Positions 59,026 through 64,000 of a stretch of DNA of 64,000 nt are shown here, in pieces. Position 1 is the stretch's first letter, and each line of letters opens with the position of its first letter. Source of the stretch: an uncultured Bacilli bacterium (GTDB taxonomy: Bacteria > Bacillota_I > Bacilli_A > RF39 > UBA660); contig CASPWD010000001.1 of assembly GCA_949425635.1 (NCBI GenBank), positions 124,001 to 188,000 on the forward strand, read 5' to 3'. Under the pieces are notes generated by a model, which was not told the origin of the DNA, did not search any database, and worked only from the letters and a program-made list of their open reading frames with translations. Position numbers and translations under genes: made by a program.

Positions 59026-61026
59026 CTACTTCTTATACTTTTTAAGATTTAATACCCTATCACCATCATAATAATTACTATTATAAAGCTTGATTTCACA
59101 ATTATTTTGAGATTTACTTTTTTCATAAGATCTTGTCTTAACAAGTACAATATTCGAGCCTAACGCCTTTGCTCCATTTACATCACTATCAGAAATATTG
59201 TCATGACAATATATTCCAAAAATCTCAGGATGAGCCAATCTGTTATTCAATTCATCATCTTTTTCTCTTTTATCATTTGGTACAATAACAACTAATTCGG
59301 TATGATCTGAATTACTATCTAATAGTTCTCTTGGCCCCTTCAACTCACTGGCATATATTGAAGCTTCATTAACATTTCTTTCGTAATCAGATGATCGAGA
59401 ATCAGTAGAAGATACATGAACAACTTGATCCTCAGGCATCTCAGATAAATAAACAAAATTATAATAGTCTTTTGGATTTAGAAATAAACCTAGTTGAGAT
59501 GAACCAACTAAAGAATAAGAATTTCTATCAGTATCATGAACAATTGGATTATTCACTAAAGATTCAGTTTTTAATACTCTATAACCTCTTACATAAGTAC
59601 AAAAATCTGCCCCATCTAAAACATATACATCCACACCCAATTCTTTGGAAATTTTATTATCTTTAAATCTTTGAATACTTTCTTCTGTTAATACCTCTTC
59701 GTTCATTAAAGATACAGCTTTATTCCTAGCCAATCTCCATTGATTATAAAACTTCTCCATAGCTAAACTACCTTTTAACTCTTCATGCAATTTTAATACT
59801 TCCTCATAAGACATATCATCAACATTTAATATTCTATAATAAAACCCAAGTTCTTCTTCACTTAATATATTTCCATATTTAAGACTAAAGTTCATAAGTT
59901 CTATTAAATCTAAGAAAAAGTTATAAGGTATAGTTTGAAAATGATAATCAACTATCATATCAGTAAGTTGACGATGACTCTCTCTTTCTAAGAAATGAAG
60001 TAATCCGTCTTTATCTAAACTTTCAAAATATTTTTTTATAGAATTACGAAACTGAATACCATGTAAATTATTAGGATACTTAACATCTATATTTTTTTTA
60101 GCAAATACAAAATATCTATCAATAATCTCATCTAAATCAACAAAAGCTTTTAAAGAACTATTCATAGCTAAACATAATTCTTGGTAAAATTCCCAATATC
60201 TCTTTAACATATTAACTTCGCTCAGAAAAGATAAAATTTCCTGTTCATAATATCTTTTTCTCATATCATCTAACAAAGAAACATCACTAGTTCCAGCCAT
60301 TCTATCAATAAAAAGACGATAATTTTTTACACTATCCATACTACATATCTTTTTAACAATATATGGATCAGCCAAAAAACTTTCTGGTATTCTTCCTATA
60401 TTCTCAGAAAAATATATAATCTCTCCTAAATCATCACTAGGCTTTAATAATCGAACTCTATCATCATGAGCCGCTAGATAGACAGCCTCCTCATGAGAGG
60501 CAGAAACATTACTATCAAAAATAATTCTTTTGCATAAATCCAAAGGTATTTCTAAACTCTTAATAATAGTTAAACGATGTAATCTATTAATACACTCAAA
60601 ATAAACTCGAGATACATCATTCGGATAATTTTCAATTACAAATTTCATAAATAATAAAGAGCATTTCTCATTAATTCTATTAGTTAAATCCAATTTAAAC
60701 TCATCTAAATTATCCATAATTGTTTTACAAAATAATTTATTTTTAAAAAGGTGCTCATTAATTCTATAATAGCCATTAAATAAAATGTATTGAATTTCTT
60801 GAACCAAATAATATCCAAGACTACTAATAAATAGCTCTATTCCCTCATCATCAAATAAAGATTCAAAAGCTTCGTATGATATTTTATAAACAACAAAATT
60901 AAAATATAAATGTCTATCTTTAAATAATTGTTTCTTAATAGACATATCTCTTAATAAAGATGGATTACTTTTAATTTTATCTTTCAAAATTTCAACATCA
61001 TTTCTACTATTAAAATTAGAATACAT
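59026..61026 (-). CDS. large unknown protein (666 aa) with C-terminal domain resembling the T7SS effector
   Basis: Residues 1-440 are helical and repeat-like (leucine-rich charged helices, no membrane segment). Near residues 470-640 lies an alpha/beta domain: VDVYVLDGADFCTYV, SYSLVGSSQLG, DQVVHVSSTDSRSSDYERNV, TELVVIVPND, GSNIVLVKTRSYEK. The order of these blocks resembles that at the C-terminus of the 1359-aa protein (EIVPMDDFSLLVY, QQVFISADNMSRNTTRVYNE, IVLYTDASD, IPIVEIDIERL). Toxin, sensor or enzyme cannot be told apart by eye. It lies between nadE and the SPFH operon. Confidence 0.6.
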   Translation of the reverse strand: MYSNFNSRNDVEILKDKIKSNPSLLRDMSIKKQLFKDRHLYFNFVVYKISYEAFESLFDDEGIELFISSLGYYLVQEIQYILFNGYYRINEHLFKNKLFCKTIMDNLDEFKLDLTNRINEKCSLLFMKFVIENYPNDVSRVYFECINRLHRLTIIKSLEIPLDLCKRIIFDSNVSASHEEAVYLAAHDDRVRLLKPSDDLGEIIYFSENIGRIPESFLADPYIVKKICSMDSVKNYRLFIDRMAGTSDVSLLDDMRKRYYEQEILSFLSEVNMLKRYWEFYQELCLAMNSSLKAFVDLDEIIDRYFVFAKKNIDVKYPNNLHGIQFRNSIKKYFESLDKDGLLHFLERESHRQLTDMIVDYHFQTIPYNFFLDLIELMNFSLKYGNILSEEELGFYYRILNVDDMSYEEVLKLHEELKGSLAMEKFYNQWRLARNKAVSLMNEEVLTEESIQRFKDNKISKELGVDVYVLDGADFCTYVRGYRVLKTESLVNNPIVHDTDRNSYSLVGSSQLGLFLNPKDYYNFVYLSEMPEDQVVHVSSTDSRSSDYERNVNEASIYASELKGPRELLDSNSDHTELVVIVPNDKREKDDELNNRLAHPEIFGIYCHDNISDSDVNGAKALGSNIVLVKTRSYEKSKSQNNCEIKLYNSNYYDGDRVLNLKKYKK

Positions 61027-61135
61027 TAATATTCACCACCTCTTCAAATTAGAAATCTCATTGAAGTAATATTCTACTAAAAAAACTTCAAAATATCAAA
61101 ATAATCCAAATATTATTAAATATTTTTTTCCATCT

Positions 61136-61164
61136 AAAAACCCCATCCTTTTAAGAATGAGGTT
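61136..61164 (-). terminator. terminator after nadE
   Basis: On the minus strand AACCTCATTC pairs imperfectly with GGATGGGGTT, followed by TTT. Confidence 0.65.
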
Positions 61165-61186
61165 CATTTAATTTAAATTTTTTTTC

Positions 61187-63103
61187 TTAATCAAACCAAA
61201 TACTTGCATCCGCATCACTTGGCATTCTTAAATCTCCACGAGGAGACACACTAATAGTACCTACTTTAGGACCATCAGGTAAACAACTACGTTTAAATTG
61301 TTGATTAAAGAATCTCTTAATAAAGAACTTCAACCATTTATCGATTGTCTCACTATCATACATTCCATCAAATGTCTTATTAGCGATATATCTTATTTTC
61401 TCAGGACTTGCTCCATATCTCATAAAATGATATAAGAAGAAATCATGTAAAATATAAGGTCCCACTACACTCTCAGTTTGTTGTTCAATTTTACCATCTT
61501 TTGAAGGAGGCAATAATTCTGGACTAATTGGTGTATCTAGAATATCTAATATAGTTTTTTTACATTCCTCATTTGGTTCCACATCCGCAAAATATTGAAC
61601 TAAATATCTAACTAATGTCTTAGGAATAGAAGTATTAACTGCATACATAGACATATGATCCCCATTATAAGTACACCATCCTAATGCTAACTCAGATAAA
61701 TCACCAGTACCAATAACAAGTCCACCTTCTTTATTAGCAATATCCATTAAAATTTGTGTTCTTTCTCTTGCTTGTGTATTTTCATAAGTAACACTTCTAT
61801 CTTCAGGATCCAAACCTATATCTTTAAAATGCTGTAAAGAAGCTTCTTTAATACTTACTTCTCGCATTGTTACACCATAATTTTTCATTAAAGTTAAAGC
61901 ATTATTATAAGTTCTTCCTGTCGTACCAAAACCAGGCATTGTAACACCAATTAAATTATCAAAAGGAATACTCAACTTTCTATAAGCCTCAATAACTACT
62001 AGGAATGCTAATGTAGAATCAAGTCCACCACTAATACCAATGACACACTTTTTCATACCAGTATGTTTAATACGTTTAGCTAAACCACAAGCTTGAATAT
62101 TAACAATTTCTGAGCATCTTTCTGCTCTTCTAGATTCATCACTAGGAACGAAAGGATAAGCATCGTAACTTCTCATTAAATCTTTATTTTCATCTTTTAA
62201 CTCTATATCTACCACTCTATAATTACTAGCAGCTCCAATACCCATAAAACTAATATCTTTAATTCTATTGTTCATAAGTCTTTGGATATCCACATCAGCA
62301 ACTATATGATTCGTTTCAAAATCAAATCTCTTATTTTCTACCAAAGTAGAACCATTTTCACTTATTGCTGCATAACCAGAGAATACCAAATCAGTTGTAG
62401 ATTCATTAACTCCAGAAGAACTATAAATATAAGAGCATACATTCTTAGCAGATTGCATATTAATTAAATTCTTACGATATCCATACTTACCAATAACTTC
62501 ATTACTAGCAGATAAGTTAAATATCATAGTAGCTCCATTTAAAGCTGCTTCTACACTAGGAGCTTTAGGACTCCATAAATCTTCACATACTTCAATACCA
62601 AAAGTAAACTTTTCATCCTTAGTATCTCTAAAAATTAAATCTATTCCAATAGGTACTTCTTTACCAAACATTCTAATTGTTCTACTAGTTAAAGTATTAC
62701 TTGTACTAAACCAACGTTTTTCATAGAACTCTCCATAATTAGGAATATAAGTCTTAGGCACAATACCTAGTATCTCTCCCTTGTTAATAACCACAGCACA
62801 ATTAAATAATTGATTGTCACATACAATAGGAGCTCCTATAATAGATATAATATCTAATCCTTTAGTTTCATCCATTACTTCTTTAATAGCATCTTTAGAC
62901 TTTGTAATTAAGATATCTTGACTAAATAAATCGGCACAAGTATATCCAGTTAAACAAAGCTCCGGAAAAGTTACAATTTGAACTCCTTCTTTTTCTAAAG
63001 ATTTAATTTCTTTAATAACTTCTTTAGTATTAAATTCTACATTAGCTACTTTCAGTTCTGGCACAGAAGCAGCTACTCTTGCATATCCTAATTTTTTATT
63101 CAT
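61187..63103 (-). CDS. nadE: glutamine-dependent NAD+ synthetase
   Basis: 638 aa with an N-terminal carbon-nitrogen hydrolase (glutaminase) domain: Glu in FPELCLTGY, Lys in GIVPKTYIPNYGEF, Cys in GIEVCEDLW. The C-terminal synthetase domain has the PP-loop GISGGLDSTLAFLV near 355 and GTGDLSELALGWCTYNGDHM. Makes NAD from its deamido form using glutamine. The ATG overlaps the stop of the NUDIX gene by 1 nt (TAATG). Confidence 0.94.
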   Translation of the reverse strand: MNKKLGYARVAASVPELKVANVEFNTKEVIKEIKSLEKEGVQIVTFPELCLTGYTCADLFSQDILITKSKDAIKEVMDETKGLDIISIIGAPIVCDNQLFNCAVVINKGEILGIVPKTYIPNYGEFYEKRWFSTSNTLTSRTIRMFGKEVPIGIDLIFRDTKDEKFTFGIEVCEDLWSPKAPSVEAALNGATMIFNLSASNEVIGKYGYRKNLINMQSAKNVCSYIYSSSGVNESTTDLVFSGYAAISENGSTLVENKRFDFETNHIVADVDIQRLMNNRIKDISFMGIGAASNYRVVDIELKDENKDLMRSYDAYPFVPSDESRRAERCSEIVNIQACGLAKRIKHTGMKKCVIGISGGLDSTLAFLVVIEAYRKLSIPFDNLIGVTMPGFGTTGRTYNNALTLMKNYGVTMREVSIKEASLQHFKDIGLDPEDRSVTYENTQARERTQILMDIANKEGGLVIGTGDLSELALGWCTYNGDHMSMYAVNTSIPKTLVRYLVQYFADVEPNEECKKTILDILDTPISPELLPPSKDGKIEQQTESVVGPYILHDFFLYHFMRYGASPEKIRYIANKTFDGMYDSETIDKWLKFFIKRFFNQQFKRSCLPDGPKVGTISVSPRGDLRMPSDADASIWFD

Positions 63104-63726
63104 TATAGTACTCCTCTTTTCTTTAATGTATATTCCATTAATGCTATCTTACTATTAGCATCTCTTATCTTAGGTTCTTTTTCATCACCATTTTTTATCA
63201 TATTTAAAATATCATCATATGACATCTCAACATATTCTAATCTTTCACTACCATCAAGTCTCTTTTCTTGAACTTTATAACACCCAACTGCTACAAAAGT
63301 TTTTATAAGTGCCTTACTACATCCTTGATCTTGGTAATGTTCTTCTAATTCATATATTTCTTCTGCAGCATATCCAGTCTCTTCTAAGAGTTCTCTTTCA
63401 GCTGAAACTTTGAAGTCTTCACCTTCATCAACCATTCCAGCCGGAAATTCAACTACAACAGTTTCTTCTGTATTAGGTCTTGACTGAACGATCATTACAA
63501 AATTACCATCTTGAGTAATTGGAATGATAACAACAGCGTCCCCATTACGTTTATTTTTTGTTATTTGTTCACACACTCGTGTACTTCCATCATTTAAAGT
63601 AACTTTATAAACGTTCTTTCCTATATATCCCTCTTGATACGAAGATATAAGTTCAGAATCTTTTACTTTTAAAGAATGAAAGGCTTTAGACATTTTTTCT
63701 TTACTATAAGCATCCATCATTATCAC
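63103..63726 (-). CDS. NUDIX hydrolase, ADP-ribose pyrophosphatase type
   Basis: 207 aa with an intact NUDIX box: GMVDEGEDFKVSAERELLEE then TGY. Downstream spacing resembles ADP-ribose pyrophosphatases. It would recycle ADP-ribose, fitting the NAD genes at each side and also the ADP-ribosylation theme at the window's other end. GTG 63726 with GAGG 7 nt ahead is used; ATG 63720 is an alternative. Confidence 0.82.
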   Translation of the reverse strand: MIMMDAYSKEKMSKAFHSLKVKDSELISSYQEGYIGKNVYKVTLNDGSTRVCEQITKNKRNGDAVVIIPITQDGNFVMIVQSRPNTEETVVVEFPAGMVDEGEDFKVSAERELLEETGYAAEEIYELEEHYQDQGCSKALIKTFVAVGCYKVQEKRLDGSERLEYVEMSYDDILNMIKNGDEKEPKIRDANSKIALMEYTLKKRGVL

Positions 63727-63742
63727 CCATATTCCTCTTATA

Positions 63743-64000
63743 TTATAACCTTTTTTCTAATTTAGTATCAATATCATATTCAACAGTTTGCTCTTTAGCT
63801 TGTCTAATAAGTTCTTTTTTTAGTTTTAATAATTTTCTTGTTAAATCAACATAATATCCATGTGGATTTTCATCTCTCTTAACTTCTGGATACAATGTAG
63901 ACATTTCTTTAGCACAATAAGCTTGTTTTTCAAGTAATGTTGGATCTTCCCAAACTTGTTCTCCATCTACAAAGATTGCTTCTTGTAATTCTCTTACTTC
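63743..64000 (-). CDS. pncB: nicotinate phosphoribosyltransferase, C-terminal end only
   Basis: The last 85 codons of a gene entering from the right edge read EDPTLLEKQAYCAKEMSTLY, then PEVKRDENPHGYYVDLTRKL, the characteristic tail of Bacillus-type PncB. It makes nicotinate mononucleotide from nicotinate and PRPP. 16 nt before the NUDIX gene, so pncB-NUDIX-nadE form one operon. Confidence 0.85.
   Translation of the reverse strand, partial: EVRELQEAIFVDGEQVWEDPTLLEKQAYCAKEMSTLYPEVKRDENPHGYYVDLTRKLLKLKKELIRQAKEQTVEYDIDTKLEKRL

Noticed and set aside
1-64000. Alternative genetic code with TGA as Trp
   Set aside because: Long genes are intact with TGA as stop, they use TGG for Trp, and both tRNA-Trp sequences have anticodon CCA.
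1-64000. CRISPR arrays, rRNA genes and insertion sequences
   Set aside because: No regularly spaced repeats with variable spacers, no rRNA-like sequence and no transposase gene were seen.

Overview
The window looks like a chromosomal segment of a low-GC, AT-rich Bacillota, probably an uncultured gut Bacilli or Erysipelotrichia-like lineage. That lineage call is an inference from base composition, a type VIIb secretion locus, a SleB/CwlJ-type hydrolase, sortase-anchored proteins and NAD made by salvage. The standard code fits: long genes use TGG for Trp and TGA as stop, and both tRNA-Trp sequences carry anticodon CCA.

Region 1 (1-15000, minus strand) is a type VII secretion island. It has EssC, a YukD/EsaB-like ubiquitin-fold protein, several small helical Esx/partner-like proteins and two large effectors. 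The 714-aa effector ends in an ADP-ribosyltransferase domain and is followed by an overlapping candidate immunity gene and then an ADP-ribosylglycohydrolase (cut by the window edge). The two effectors and a standalone 86-aa protein share an N-terminal domain that is not LXG or WXG100. EssA, EssB and EsaA are not seen.

Region 2 (15197-43450) is a 28.2-kb integrative conjugative element of the Tn1549-like gene set. It carries parA/parB, a thioester/Cna-B adhesin with sortase, ssb, a TOPRIM protein, MobC, a MOBP relaxase, PcfB, T4CP, VirB2/VirB6-like proteins, PrgI, VirB4, a CHAP hydrolase, regulators, a PemK toxin, an excisionase-like protein and a tyrosine integrase. It sits in the anticodon loop of a tRNA-Trp gene. 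It does not restore that gene. Instead it carries a different complete tRNA-Trp just inside attL, downstream of the split gene's promoter. Cargo genes (trypsin-like protease, membrane protein, unknown proteins, secreted paralogues) interrupt the conserved backbone and leave duplications and gene fragments.

Region 3 (43500-64000) is ordinary chromosome with a strong NAD theme: a NrtR-like regulator, nadK, pncC, a small P-loop kinase, nadD, prs, nadE, a NUDIX hydrolase and the end of pncB. Three radical SAM enzymes lie inside the nadD-kinase-pncC-nadK operon. Two consensus promoters (TTGACA-17-TATAAT) upstream of prs and nadD each have the box GTTANTAAC immediately next to the -10, and two more copies lie upstream of the NrtR-like gene. 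A yybP-ykoY (Mn2+)-like riboswitch with tandem terminators precedes an SPFH protein and two lipoprotein paralogues.

All motif and family calls were made by eye, without database searches.
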